The notes under the pieces were generated by a model, which saw only the letters and a list, made by a program, of their open reading frames with translations, made no database searches and was not told the DNA's origin. DNA of 64,000 nucleotides from Chlorobaculum sp. MV4-Y. Lineage in GTDB: Bacteria; Bacteroidota; Chlorobiia; Chlorobiales; Chlorobiaceae. The stretch lies in the NCBI RefSeq assembly GCF_025244685.1, contig NZ_CP104202.1:684323-748322 (forward strand). The letters are read 5' to 3'. The position numbers were made by a program, and so were the translations under genes. Positions within the stretch are counted from its first letter, which is position 1. Every line of letters starts with the position of its first letter. Of the stretch, positions 17,598-27,160 are shown piece after piece.

Positions 17598-19499
17598 ATG
17601 GTATTACTGACGGTTGAAGGGATTGGCAAGACGTACGGGTTGAAAACGCTGTTCGAGGAGGTGTCGTTCGGCATCGATGACCGCGACAAGGTTGGCATCA
17701 TCGGCGCGAATGGCAGCGGCAAGAGCACGCTGATGAAAATCCTGGCCGGGAGTGAGACGCCCGACACCGGAAGGGTGATGGTGTCGAAGGAAAAGAAAAT
17801 CTCTTACCTGCCGCAGGTCTCGCCATACGACGAGGACGACACCGTGCTCGAAGCGGTGCTCAAGTCGGGCGACAAGGTGATGGCGCTCATTTGCGAATAT
17901 GAACTGGCCCTTGAGGCGCTCGAACATGCTGAAGGCGACCACCAGACCGCCCTGATCGAGAAGGTGACGCATCTGTCGCACGAACTCGACGTGAGCGGCG
18001 CTTGGGAGCTGGAGTCGAACGCCAAGGCGGTGCTCGGCAAGCTCGGCCTGAACGATCTGACGGCGAAAATGGGCACGCTCTCCGGCGGCCAGCGCAAGCG
18101 TGTGGCGCTCGCCCACGCCCTTGTGGCGCCGAGCGATGCGCTGATTCTCGACGAACCGACCAACCACCTCGATGCCGACAGCGTCGAGTGGCTCGAAAGC
18201 TACATCCGCCGCTACGCCGGGGCGGTGATTCTCATCACGCACGACCGCTACTTCCTCGACCGCGTCGCCACCCGCATGATCGAGCTGGACGGCAAAACGG
18301 CCAAAACCTACACCGGCGGCTACGCGAGCTACCTCGTCCAGAAGGAGGAGGAGGAGGAGCAGGAGATTCGCGACGAGCGCAAGCGCAACGCACTCGCCAA
18401 GCAGGAGCTTGAGTGGATGCGCACCGGCGCGAAAGCCCGCACCACCAAGCAGAAAGCGCGCTTGCAGCGAGCCGAAACGCTGGTCTATGCGCCGAAAAAG
18501 GCAGAGACGCAGGAGATGGAGATCGGCTTCGGCGCGGAACGGCTTGGCAACAAGATCGTCGAGTTCCACGACGTCTCGAAGTCGTGGGGCGAGAAGAAGC
18601 TGCTTCGCTCGTTCGACTACCTGCTCGAAAAGGGCGACCGCATCGGCATCATCGGCCCGAACGGCTCCGGCAAGACCACGCTGCTCGAAATGATTGCCGG
18701 GCGCGTGAAGCCCGACAGCGGGCGCATCGAGATCGGTCCGACGGTGAAAATCGGCTACTACGATCAGGAAAGCCGCCACCTCGACGACGAAAAGCGCGTG
18801 ATCGAGTACATCAAGGAGGAGGCCGAGCAGATTAAGACCAAGGACGGCACGCTGGTCTCCGCCGCCAAGATGCTCGAACGGTTCCTCTTTTCAGGGGCAG
18901 CGCAGTACAACCCCATCGGCAACCTTTCGGGCGGCGAGCGGCGGCGGCTCTACCTGTTGCGCCAGCTCATCGGAGCGCCGAACGTGCTCTTGCTCGACGA
19001 GCCGACCAATGACCTCGACATCCCGACCCTGCGCGTGCTCGAAGACTACCTCGACACCTTTCCGGGGTGCCTCGTTGTCGTCAGCCACGACCGCTACTTC
19101 CTCGACCGCACCGTCGAGCACATCTTTGCCTTCGAGGGCGATGGTATCGTGCGCCGCTACCCCGGCAACTACACCGTCTATCTGGAGATGAAAGCCGCCT
19201 TCGCCGATGAGCCAGCCGCAAAGCCGAAACCTGCGACCGCGCCACCCGCAAAACCTGCGCCGGTGGTGGCTCCGTCGCCGAAACAGCGCAAACTCAACAG
19301 CAAGGAGAAGCGCGAACTGGAGTTGCTCGAACAAGCCATCGCCGGAGCTGAAGCGCGGCAGGAAACGATCAACGCAGAGCTCGCCGCTGCCAGTTCCGAC
19401 TTCGATGCCGTTCAGCGCCTTGGTGACGAACTGCACGCGATTCAGGCAAAGCTCGATAGCGACATGGCGCGCTGGGCTGAATTGGCCGAGTTCGCGTGA
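17598..19499 (+). CDS. uup: ABC-F family ATPase (Uup type)
   Basis: A 633-residue soluble protein with two ABC cassettes and no membrane segment. First cassette: GANGSGKST, LSGGQRKRVALAHAL, ILDEPTNHLD. A linker of about 80 residues rich in E, K and R follows (residues 245-320). Second cassette: GPNGSGKTT, LSGGERRRLYLL, LLDEPTNDLD. A Pro/Ala/Lys hinge near 545 leads to a coiled-coil C-terminal domain, as in Uup. ABC-F proteins act on ribosomes or, for Uup, on branched DNA and ribosome rescue. The C-terminal coiled coil favours Uup over EttA. Confidence 0.88.
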   Translation: MVLLTVEGIGKTYGLKTLFEEVSFGIDDRDKVGIIGANGSGKSTLMKILAGSETPDTGRVMVSKEKKISYLPQVSPYDEDDTVLEAVLKSGDKVMALICEYELALEALEHAEGDHQTALIEKVTHLSHELDVSGAWELESNAKAVLGKLGLNDLTAKMGTLSGGQRKRVALAHALVAPSDALILDEPTNHLDADSVEWLESYIRRYAGAVILITHDRYFLDRVATRMIELDGKTAKTYTGGYASYLVQKEEEEEQEIRDERKRNALAKQELEWMRTGAKARTTKQKARLQRAETLVYAPKKAETQEMEIGFGAERLGNKIVEFHDVSKSWGEKKLLRSFDYLLEKGDRIGIIGPNGSGKTTLLEMIAGRVKPDSGRIEIGPTVKIGYYDQESRHLDDEKRVIEYIKEEAEQIKTKDGTLVSAAKMLERFLFSGAAQYNPIGNLSGGERRRLYLLRQLIGAPNVLLLDEPTNDLDIPTLRVLEDYLDTFPGCLVVVSHDRYFLDRTVEHIFAFEGDGIVRRYPGNYTVYLEMKAAFADEPAAKPKPATAPPAKPAPVVAPSPKQRKLNSKEKRELELLEQAIAGAEARQETINAELAAASSDFDAVQRLGDELHAIQAKLDSDMARWAELAEFA

Positions 19500-19518
19500 A
19501 TTTTTAAAGAAGATCGCT

Positions 19519-20220
19519 ATGCTTGCTGCAATTCAATTCCGCCTCGAATCTCTTGCCGACACGCCGACAGCGGCGATTCTCCGTCGCTTTTTCAAGACCG
19601 GCCCCGGTGAGTATGGCGAGGGCGACCGGTTTCGCGGCATCCGCGTACCGGTGCTCCGCAAGCTGTGCCGGGAGTTCCGGCATGCGGGCGTCGAGGTGAT
19701 TTCGGAGCTGCTCGACTCGCCGTGGCACGAAGACCGGATGCTCGCGCTGCTCCTGCTCATCGAGCGCTACCGGGCGTCGAGCGAAAGCAGCAGGAGGGAG
19801 GCGCTGTACGAGTTCTACTGCACGCGAACCGACCGCGTCAACAACTGGGATCTGGTCGATCTCTCCGCGCCCTGCGTCGTTGGCCGTCATCTCCACAATC
19901 GCGACCGCTCGCGGCTTTACCGCTTCGCCGAATCGACCAGCCTCTGGGAGCGCCGTATCGCCATCGTTTCGACCTTCCATTTCATCCGTAACAACGACTT
20001 TGCCGACACTATTGCCCTTGCCGAACGGTTGCTCGCCGACCCCGAAGAGCTGCTCCACAAAGCCACCGGCTGGATGCTCCGCGAAGTCGGCAAGCGCGAT
20101 CAGCCATTGCTTGAAGCCTTCCTTGACCACTACGCCACCGTAATGCCGCGCACGGCATTACGGTATGCTATCGAGCGCTTGCCGGAGGATGAGCGGCGGG
20201 CGTACCTGCTGCGTCGGTGA
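19519..20220 (+). CDS. DNA alkylation repair protein (AlkD-like)
   Basis: A 233-residue all-helical HEAT-like repeat protein starting at 19519. The frame is open further upstream only as an overlap with the ABC-F gene. Visible family features are GVRVP-type FRGIRVPVLRKLCREF, EDRMLALLLLIERY, TDRVNNWDLVDLSAPCVVG and the C-terminal LLHKATGWMLREVGKRD. AlkD glycosylases remove cationic N3- and N7-alkylpurines. The gene begins 19 bases after the ABC-F stop, suggesting an operon. Confidence 0.85.
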   Translation: MLAAIQFRLESLADTPTAAILRRFFKTGPGEYGEGDRFRGIRVPVLRKLCREFRHAGVEVISELLDSPWHEDRMLALLLLIERYRASSESSRREALYEFYCTRTDRVNNWDLVDLSAPCVVGRHLHNRDRSRLYRFAESTSLWERRIAIVSTFHFIRNNDFADTIALAERLLADPEELLHKATGWMLREVGKRDQPLLEAFLDHYATVMPRTALRYAIERLPEDERRAYLLRR

Positions 20221-20263
20221 GTTGAGAGTGGACGATATGGATTAGGTGGACGGGAGTTGTTTG

Positions 20264-20289
20264 GCAGGGGTACTGCCGTGTACCCCTGC
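20264..20289. terminator. Inverted repeat between convergent genes
   Basis: GCAGGGGTAC (20264-20273) and GTACCCCTGC (20280-20289) pair perfectly around a 6-base loop. There is no T-run, so it may be a REP-like element rather than an intrinsic terminator. Confidence 0.6.
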
Positions 20290-20310
20290 AATTCACTCAT
20301 TCAAAATTCA

Positions 20311-22488
20311 TCATTGGGCGGCTCCGCCGGTCTGCCACAATCCGAAGCTCAGCATGTCAGCCAGCGATTCGAACTGCTTGGTCTTCGTGTCGCCGATGCC
20401 GTGGCCGGCTTTGTAATCCGTAAAAAAGAGCACTGGTTTGCCGGAGGTGGTCGCTTCCTGTAACCTTGCGGCAAATTTGGCGGGTTGCCAGGCAGGGACT
20501 CTGGGGTCGTTCATGCCTGCGGTGATGAGCGCCGCAGGATATTTCACGCCGTCGCGGAGGTGCAGGTAGGCGTCCATCTCGAGAAGCGCTTTGCACTCTT
20601 CGGGGTTTTTCACCGTGCCGAATTCAGGGACGTTGACCGGGCCGTTGGGGCTGAATTCGCCTCTCAGCGCGTTGAGCACGCCGACCTGCGGCATGGCGGC
20701 GGCGAAGAGGTCGGGGCGTTCGGTCATGGCGCGTCCAATGAGGATGCCACCCGCGCTTGCCGAGTTGATGGCGATATGTTCGGGCGAGGTGTAGCCCTTA
20801 TGAATCAGATATTCGGCGCAAGCGATGAGGTCTTTCCATGTGTTCGGCTTGGTCGATTTCATGCCAGCCTTGTGCCAGGCATCGCCCAGCTCGCCACCAC
20901 CGCGCACGTGGGCCACGGCGATCATGCCGCCCTTGTAGGTCCAGAGCAGGAACGAGGGGCTGAAGAACGGAGTCATCGAGTTGCCATACGCGCCGTAGCC
21001 GTAGATCAGCACGGGGGTTTTGCCGTCGATCTTCATGCCGCGATTGTAGATCAGCGACAGCGGCATCTTGACGCCGTCGTACGAGGTCGCCATCACCTCT
21101 CTGACTTCGAGGTTGTCGTACTCGGGATAGCTCGCTTTCGAGGAGAGCGTTTCGTCGATGAAGCGGTTGTGGCGCAGGTCGTAGCGGTAGCGCCGGTAGT
21201 CATGGTTCCAGCCGCCCATGACCGTCCACAGTTCAGGCCTGTCGAAGCCTTTCGAGCCGATTGACATCGTGCCTGCCTCGAACGGAGTTTCGATCTTCTC
21301 TGGCTGCCTGCTGTCGTAATTCTGATGGTACAACTCTTCCCGGACGCCGTTGGTCGAGATGGTGTAGAAAAGTCCCTTGTCGGTCAGGGCGAGGGCGGTG
21401 AGTGTTCCTTCCGCCGGCTCGGGAATGACCGTTTCTGCTGTCGCCAGATCGGGATTGTCGAGGGAGGTTTTCAGCACCTTGAAACGAGGGGCGTTCTTCG
21501 GGGTGAAAACGTAGAGGTCGTGCTTCGTAGTTGCGAAATCGTACACCTCGTCTTCGGGGCGGAAGAGCTGCTTCCACGCAATTGTCGATTCGTCAATCGC
21601 GTCGGCAGGGGCGTACCATGCGGTGACTCTCGGATCGACGCTGCTCACGAAGGCATAAAGCTTGAGGCTTTTGCGGTCGTATGAAACATAGGGAATGTCC
21701 TCTGCCTTGATTTTAAGCTCAGGATCGTGCGTGCGCGAAAAGATTTCGCGGTCGGTCGAAGGATCGGTGCCCACGACGTGCAGCCAGACCCGGCTGTCTT
21801 TCTGACGATTCTGGTCGAGCGGGTCGTTGCTGTTCATGCGGGTGTAGTAGAAGGCGTTGCCATCCGGCAGCCACGAAGGGGAGGCGAAGCGGCACCGGTC
21901 AATTCTCTCGGGCCATATATGGCCGTTTCTGACATCCATGACGAACAGGATCGCGTCTTCCGAGCCATTCGCCGACACGCCGATGACCACCTTTGAACCA
22001 TCGATGTTCGGCGTCGCCTGGCTGATGACGAATGTGCCGCCGCTGCCATCCTTGTAGGTCGCCGGGTCGAACAGCAGGCGCTCCTTGCCTTTGTACCCTT
22101 CCCGGAAAAAGAGCTTGCCGGTTTCGTCGGCAGGGGTTTGCTTGAGGTAGAAGTAGCGGTTGTTGTCGGTGATCGACAGGTCGTAGATTTTCTCCGGGCG
22201 GCGCTTGTCGAACTCCACCATCTTCGCGAGCAATTCGCTGCGGACGGGAATGGAGTCGAGCACCGCGCGGGCCTGATCAGCCTCTCGTTTGTACCAGTCC
22301 AGAACCTTCGGGTCTTTCAGATTCTCAAGAGGCCGGTACGGGTCGGCGATGCGCTCGCCGCAGACGGTTTCGACGACATTCGCCGATGGCGCAAACATGT
22401 TCGCCTTGCTTCCCGCAAAGGTTGGAATCGACGAGATGAGCAGAAGGGCAACGAGGTGCAGGAGGAAAGAAATCCGGAGTGTTCGCAT
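20311..22488 (-). CDS. Prolyl oligopeptidase (S9A), exported
   Basis: A 725-residue serine peptidase. A signal peptide is present (MRTLRISFLLHLVALLLISS, cleavage near TFAG). The N-terminal beta-propeller region begins with DPYRPLENLKDPKVLDWYKREAD, typical of prolyl oligopeptidases. The C-terminal catalytic domain has the nucleophile in NSASAGG (Ser about 578), the Asp in NDPRVP (about 660) and the His in GHGIGD (about 695). The enzyme cleaves short peptides after proline. The signal peptide places it in the periplasm. It stands alone. Confidence 0.92.
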   Translation of the reverse strand: MRTLRISFLLHLVALLLISSIPTFAGSKANMFAPSANVVETVCGERIADPYRPLENLKDPKVLDWYKREADQARAVLDSIPVRSELLAKMVEFDKRRPEKIYDLSITDNNRYFYLKQTPADETGKLFFREGYKGKERLLFDPATYKDGSGGTFVISQATPNIDGSKVVIGVSANGSEDAILFVMDVRNGHIWPERIDRCRFASPSWLPDGNAFYYTRMNSNDPLDQNRQKDSRVWLHVVGTDPSTDREIFSRTHDPELKIKAEDIPYVSYDRKSLKLYAFVSSVDPRVTAWYAPADAIDESTIAWKQLFRPEDEVYDFATTKHDLYVFTPKNAPRFKVLKTSLDNPDLATAETVIPEPAEGTLTALALTDKGLFYTISTNGVREELYHQNYDSRQPEKIETPFEAGTMSIGSKGFDRPELWTVMGGWNHDYRRYRYDLRHNRFIDETLSSKASYPEYDNLEVREVMATSYDGVKMPLSLIYNRGMKIDGKTPVLIYGYGAYGNSMTPFFSPSFLLWTYKGGMIAVAHVRGGGELGDAWHKAGMKSTKPNTWKDLIACAEYLIHKGYTSPEHIAINSASAGGILIGRAMTERPDLFAAAMPQVGVLNALRGEFSPNGPVNVPEFGTVKNPEECKALLEMDAYLHLRDGVKYPAALITAGMNDPRVPAWQPAKFAARLQEATTSGKPVLFFTDYKAGHGIGDTKTKQFESLADMLSFGLWQTGGAAQ

Positions 22489-22525
22489 ATGGGATCAGAA
22501 TAGTAAGTGACTAAATAATAAATTG

Positions 22526-23104
22526 TTACGCATTCAGTTTCTTCAACAGGAAGGCCATCGATTTGCCAAGGTCGCGCATGTTGTCCATACCTTCGGCGTC
22601 ATTGACCACCTCGCCGCCGTCGCGTCCGCCAAAACCGAGGTTCCAGTAGGTCGAACCGACCATGAACATCTGGCAGATTTGGAAGAGGTGGTTGATGCTG
22701 TCATAGGCGTGAATGCCGCCGCCCCGCCGGAGCGAAACCACAGCGGCTCCGACCTTGTGGCGGAAAAGCTGGCCGTTGGTGCGCGACACGAAACCCGCGC
22801 GGTCGATGAGCGCTTTCAGCTCGGGCGTGATGTCGGCGAAGTAGGTGGGTGAACCGAGAATCATGCCGTCGGCCTCCGCCATCTTCGCGAAGATTTCGTT
22901 GAATCCGTCGTTTTTGGTCGAGCACTGGCTGTTCTTGTTTTTGGTGCAGGCGTAGCACGCGCGGCACCCCTTGATGTCCGTGCCGCCGACCTGGATCAGC
23001 TCCGTTTCGATGCCCTCCGCTTCGAGCGATTCGAAGACGGTTTTGAGCATGATCGAGGTGTTGCCCGCCGGGCGCGGGCTGCCGTTGATGCCGATGACTT
23101 TCAT
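22526..23104 (-). CDS. Flavodoxin-like FMN reductase family protein
   Basis: A 192-residue protein of the NADPH-dependent FMN reductase/flavodoxin fold: GINGSPRPAGNTS phosphate-binding loop at residues 4-16, GSPTYFADITPELKALIDR, and a Cys-containing segment GCRACYACTKNKNSQC. The last segment resembles the cluster-binding region of archaeal iron-sulfur flavoproteins (compact CxxCxxC) but has a different spacing, so cluster binding is uncertain. It probably transfers electrons to a quinone or metal. It is monocistronic, just upstream of the peptidase gene. Confidence 0.82.
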   Translation of the reverse strand: MKVIGINGSPRPAGNTSIMLKTVFESLEAEGIETELIQVGGTDIKGCRACYACTKNKNSQCSTKNDGFNEIFAKMAEADGMILGSPTYFADITPELKALIDRAGFVSRTNGQLFRHKVGAAVVSLRRGGGIHAYDSINHLFQICQMFMVGSTYWNLGFGGRDGGEVVNDAEGMDNMRDLGKSMAFLLKKLNA

Positions 23105-23215
23105 TGTATAGCGCTGTTCCGGAGAGGTTCGTCGTCCGGAGAATTAATAAATATGTTCATGCAATATAATCGATTAGCTCAGAGAGAAGTAACGTCGGGG
23201 AGCTGTAAACCGTTT

Positions 23216-24265
23216 TCAGCATGGATTTGCCGTCATAATGGTTCGACTTTTTTCAAGCACGAGCTGCATGTCCTCCGGCAGGGGTGCGGTGAAGATGAGC
23301 AGTTCGCCGGTGGTGGGCTGGCGGAAGCGGAGCGTTTCGGCGTGCAGCGCCTGGCGGCCCATCAGCTCCAGCAGGTTTTTCGTGAACTGCTCGCTTTTGC
23401 TGAATGGCAGCGTGCGCGGCGTGGCGCCGCCGTAGGTTTCGTCGCCGAGGATCGGGTGGCCGATGTGTTGCAGGTGCACACGGATCTGGTGCGTGCGTCC
23501 GGTGTGCAGCGTCATATCCATCAGCGCGAAGTAGCTCAGATCCTCGATCACCTGGTAGTCGGTGATGGCGTGCTTGCCCTCCGCGCCCTCGTAGGGAAAG
23601 TTGGCCATCACCTTGCGGTTTTTGTGCGAGCGCCCGATGTTGGTTTTGATCGTGCCGGACGGCGGATTCGGCACGCCCCACACAATCGCCTTGTACACCT
23701 TTTCGACCTGCCGCCTGGCGAATTGCGTGGCGAGTTTGTGCAGAGCGACCGGATTCTTGGCGATGATGATCAGCCCCGAGGTGTCCTTGTCGAGCCGGTG
23801 TACGATGCCGGGGCGCATCTCGCTTTTGTCGAGCTCGTCAGCATCCTTGCCGAGGTGATGCAGAATCGCGTTGGCCAGTGTACCCGTCCAGTTGCCGAAC
23901 GCCGGATGCACCACCATGCCCGCCTCCTTGTCGATCACCATCAGGTCGTCATCCTCGTAGAGAATGCTGATCGGAATGTCCTCCGGCGCAAGCTCTGGCG
24001 CGGGCGGGCGCAGGAAGGTGATGTGAATCTGGTCGTTCGATTTGATGCGGTAGTTGGACTTGACCGGCCTGCCGTTGACCAGCACGCGCTCTTCCTCGAT
24101 CGCCTCCTGCACCTTGTTGCGCGTGGCGTTCTCCACCTGCTGGGTGAGGTAGCGGTCAATGCGCATCGGGGTCTGCACCTTGCTGACCTGGATGGTCATC
24201 TTCTTCGGTTCCAGTTCCGGCGGAAGCCCGGCGGGCGATTCGGTTTTTAACGGCTCTTTTTGCAT
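23216..24265 (-). CDS. rluD: 23S rRNA pseudouridine synthase, RluD type
   Basis: The start at 24265 (MQKEPLKTESPAG...) is preferred. The frame also has an ATG at 24310. The 349-residue product has an N-terminal S4 domain (MRIDRYLTQQVENATRNKVQEAIEEERVLVNG) and the RluA-class catalytic motif GIVHRLDKDTSGLIIIAK with the nucleophilic Asp. GRTHQIRVHLQHIGHPILGDETYGG follows. It makes pseudouridines in helix 69 of 23S rRNA. It is divergent from lpd. Confidence 0.9.
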   Translation of the reverse strand: MQKEPLKTESPAGLPPELEPKKMTIQVSKVQTPMRIDRYLTQQVENATRNKVQEAIEEERVLVNGRPVKSNYRIKSNDQIHITFLRPPAPELAPEDIPISILYEDDDLMVIDKEAGMVVHPAFGNWTGTLANAILHHLGKDADELDKSEMRPGIVHRLDKDTSGLIIIAKNPVALHKLATQFARRQVEKVYKAIVWGVPNPPSGTIKTNIGRSHKNRKVMANFPYEGAEGKHAITDYQVIEDLSYFALMDMTLHTGRTHQIRVHLQHIGHPILGDETYGGATPRTLPFSKSEQFTKNLLELMGRQALHAETLRFRQPTTGELLIFTAPLPEDMQLVLEKSRTIMTANPC

Positions 24266-24387
24266 TTTGTGACGGCTTCGGTCATGACTTGTGAATGTTA
24301 TTATAGTCAAAGAATCGACTCGTGCAACCGTGATTGTTCATCACCACCGATTCCGGGTGTGATGCGCTTCACACAACCAGTTTCGTT

Positions 24388-25797
24388 ATGCAGCAGGCAG
24401 ACAATTTCGCAGCGCAATTCGATGTCGCTGTCATCGGCTCCGGCCCCGGCGGTTATGAAGCGGCGATTCACGCCGCGCGTCACGGCCTGAAAACCTGCCT
24501 TGTCGAAAAGTCGAGCCTCGGCGGCGTGTGCGTCAACTGGGGCTGCATTCCGACCAAAGCGCTGCTTCGGAGCGCAGAGGTGTACGATCTGGCAAAGAAT
24601 CCCACGACTTTCGGCGTCAATGTCGGCGAGGTGTCGTTTGATCTCGCGCAGGCTGTCAAGCGCAGCCGGAACGTGGCGCTGAAAAGCTCGAAGGGCGTGG
24701 CGTATCTGCTGAAGAAGGCTGATGTGGAGGTGTGGGCGGGCGAGGCGGCACTGGCCGGCGGTGCGGGAGTGACCGTCACCATGCAGGATGGTTCCGTGCG
24801 CACGCTTGAAGCTCGGAATATCATCATCGCGACTGGGTCGAAGCAGCGCGTGATTCCGGGACTGGAACCGGACGGCAAGAAGATCATCACCAGCCGCGAG
24901 GCGCTGATTCTGAAAGAGGTTCCGGAGTCGATGATCGTGGTCGGCGGCGGAGCGATTGGTGTCGAGATGGCCTGGTTCTACGCCAAGGCGGGCGCGAAGG
25001 TGACCATCGTCGAGCTGATGTCGCGCATATTGCCCGCCGAGGATGCGGAGGTTTCGGAGGCGCTGAAGCGCTTGTTCGAAAAGGCGGGCATCGCCGTGCA
25101 CTGCGGGGCAAAGCTTGATAATGTTGCCGTCAGCGATGCCGGAGTGAGCGCGGAGCTGGTCGAAGAGGGCAAGGAGCCGCAGAAGCTTGACGCGACGTGC
25201 CTTCTGGTTGCTGTCGGCGTGACCGGCGCGATCGATGGACTTGGCCTCGAAGCGGCGGGCGTCGAGACGGAGCGAGGATTCATTCGCACCGACGGTCAGT
25301 GCCGCACCTCCGCGCCGGGTATCTACGCCATCGGCGACGTGCGCGGCGGGATGCTGCTGGCGCACAAGGCTTCGGCGGAGGCGGCGATTGCCGTCGAGGC
25401 TATTGCCGGAAAGTCGCCTGAGCCGTTGTCGGAGTCTCTCATTCCGCGCTGTGTTTATGCCCAGCCATCGGTGGCGTCCGTCGGCTTGACCGAGGAGGCT
25501 GCGATCAAGGCGGGGCATCAGGTTGTGGTTGGCCGCTCGCAGTTCGCCGCATCGGGCAAGGCTAATGCTTACGGGCAACTTGAAGGTTTCGTCAAACTCG
25601 TCTTCGATGCCACGACAGGCCGGATGCTCGGCGGTCATCTCATCGGCCACGACACGGTCGAGCTGATCGGCGAACTTGGCCTGGCGTGCCGCTACGGCGT
25701 GACCGCCGAAGGCCTCGTGAATACGGTTCACGCCCATCCGACCCTGTCGGAAACGGTCAGGGAGGCGGCGTTCGATGCACTTCAAAGCATGGGGTAA
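24388..25797 (+). CDS. lpdA: Dihydrolipoamide dehydrogenase
   Basis: A 469-residue flavoprotein disulfide reductase from the ATG at 24388. It has an FAD motif VIGSGPGGYEAA, the redox disulfide in GGVCVNWGCIPTKAL, the NAD motif VVGGGAIGVEMAWFY, the second FAD motif YAIGDV, and the C-terminal active-site His-Glu pair in HAHPTLSE. It reoxidises dihydrolipoamide of 2-oxoacid dehydrogenase or glycine-cleavage complexes. No E1/E2 gene is adjacent. It lies upstream of bchI in the same direction with a 184-base gap, so it probably has its own promoter. Confidence 0.93.
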   Translation: MQQADNFAAQFDVAVIGSGPGGYEAAIHAARHGLKTCLVEKSSLGGVCVNWGCIPTKALLRSAEVYDLAKNPTTFGVNVGEVSFDLAQAVKRSRNVALKSSKGVAYLLKKADVEVWAGEAALAGGAGVTVTMQDGSVRTLEARNIIIATGSKQRVIPGLEPDGKKIITSREALILKEVPESMIVVGGGAIGVEMAWFYAKAGAKVTIVELMSRILPAEDAEVSEALKRLFEKAGIAVHCGAKLDNVAVSDAGVSAELVEEGKEPQKLDATCLLVAVGVTGAIDGLGLEAAGVETERGFIRTDGQCRTSAPGIYAIGDVRGGMLLAHKASAEAAIAVEAIAGKSPEPLSESLIPRCVYAQPSVASVGLTEEAAIKAGHQVVVGRSQFAASGKANAYGQLEGFVKLVFDATTGRMLGGHLIGHDTVELIGELGLACRYGVTAEGLVNTVHAHPTLSETVREAAFDALQSMG

Positions 25798-25981
25798 AAC
25801 CCGGTTTTTTGTGAGTTTTTTTATCGTGCCACATTCGTGAAAAGGGTTTGTTATGTCTATGGTAAAAGCATAAATTCAAAGTTCATTATTTGATTTTCGT
25901 CTTTCGTCTTAACCAAGCCAGCCCTGCCGGGAAAACCGTGATCGGCGAAGCCCGGGTCGGGTACTAACCAACCAATCGACT

Positions 25982-27160
25982 ATGACCCAGACTGCCAAAG
26001 CCGCAAAAAAAACCACTTCAGCCAAGGCATCGGCCGCCAAGGAAGCCAAGGTAAAGGCAACTGCAGAAGAAACGGCTGTGACTGAAGTCAAGAAGCCGAC
26101 TGCAAAAAAGAAAAGTGCCCTGGCATTCCCCTTCACTGCCATTGTCGGACAGGAGGAGATGAAGCTCAGTCTGATTCTCAATATCATCGATCCGAGGATT
26201 GGCGGTGTTCTGGTCATGGGTCATCGCGGTACCGGCAAGAGCACGACCGTCAGGGCGCTGGCCGAGGTGCTTCCGCTCATCCCGCGCGTCAAGGGTGATA
26301 TCTACAATCGTACTGTCGAGCAGTACATCGAGATGGAGTCTGCCGGCAAAGGCGCTGCTCCGATCAAACCAGAGGATGTCAAGACGGAAATGATTCCCGT
26401 GCCGGTCGTTGACCTTCCGCTCGGTGCTACCGAAGACCGTGTTTGCGGAACCATCGACATCGAAAAGGCACTCACCAGCGGTGTCAAGGCGTTCGAACCC
26501 GGCCTGCTCGCCCAGTCCAACCGTGGTTTCCTCTACATTGACGAAGTCAACCTGCTCGACGACCACCTTGTTGACGTGCTCCTCGACGTGGCCGCCAGTG
26601 GTAAGAACGTCGTCGAACGTGAAGGTATCAGCATTCGCCACCCCGCCCGCTTCGTGCTTGTTGGTTCTGGCAACCCGGAAGAGGGCGAGCTTCGCCCGCA
26701 GCTCCTCGACCGTTTCGGTCTGCACGCCCGCATCATCACCATCAACGATGTCGCCAAGAGGGTGCAGATCGTCAAGCTCCGCCGCGAGTATGATGAGGAT
26801 CCGGAAGCTTTCATGAAAAAGGTCTCCCGTGAGCAGCAGAAGCTTCAGAAGAAGATCGTCGCAGCCCAGCAGCTTCTTCCGCAGGTTACGATGGACGACG
26901 CGGTGCTTACCGACATCGCCCGCCTCTGCATGAACCTCGGTATCGACGGCCACCGCGGCGAATTGACCATCACCCGCACAGCCCACGCCTATGCCGCCTG
27001 GGAGGGTGACAAGGAGGTGACCATGAAACACGTTCGCGAAATCGCCGGTCTCTGCCTTCGCCATCGCCTCCGCAAGGATCCGCTCGAAACCGTCGATGCG
27101 GGCGAGAAGATCGATCGCGAACTTGCAAAAGTACTGGGAGAGGCCGAAGCAGCAGCATGA
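25982..27160 (+). CDS. bchI: Magnesium chelatase ATPase subunit BchI
   Basis: A 392-residue AAA+ protein. It begins with an unusual Lys/Ala-rich tail of about 45 residues before AFPFTAIVGQEEMKLSLILN. Walker A is GHRGTGKST (residues 80-88) and Walker B is LYIDEVNLLDDHLVD (near 184), followed by arginine-finger and sensor regions (GNPEEGELRPQLLDRFGL). BchI hexamers with BchD drive ATP-dependent Mg insertion into protoporphyrin IX by BchH. The bchD start overlaps its stop by four bases (ATGA), so translation is coupled. Confidence 0.97.
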   Translation: MTQTAKAAKKTTSAKASAAKEAKVKATAEETAVTEVKKPTAKKKSALAFPFTAIVGQEEMKLSLILNIIDPRIGGVLVMGHRGTGKSTTVRALAEVLPLIPRVKGDIYNRTVEQYIEMESAGKGAAPIKPEDVKTEMIPVPVVDLPLGATEDRVCGTIDIEKALTSGVKAFEPGLLAQSNRGFLYIDEVNLLDDHLVDVLLDVAASGKNVVEREGISIRHPARFVLVGSGNPEEGELRPQLLDRFGLHARIITINDVAKRVQIVKLRREYDEDPEAFMKKVSREQQKLQKKIVAAQQLLPQVTMDDAVLTDIARLCMNLGIDGHRGELTITRTAHAYAAWEGDKEVTMKHVREIAGLCLRHRLRKDPLETVDAGEKIDRELAKVLGEAEAAA

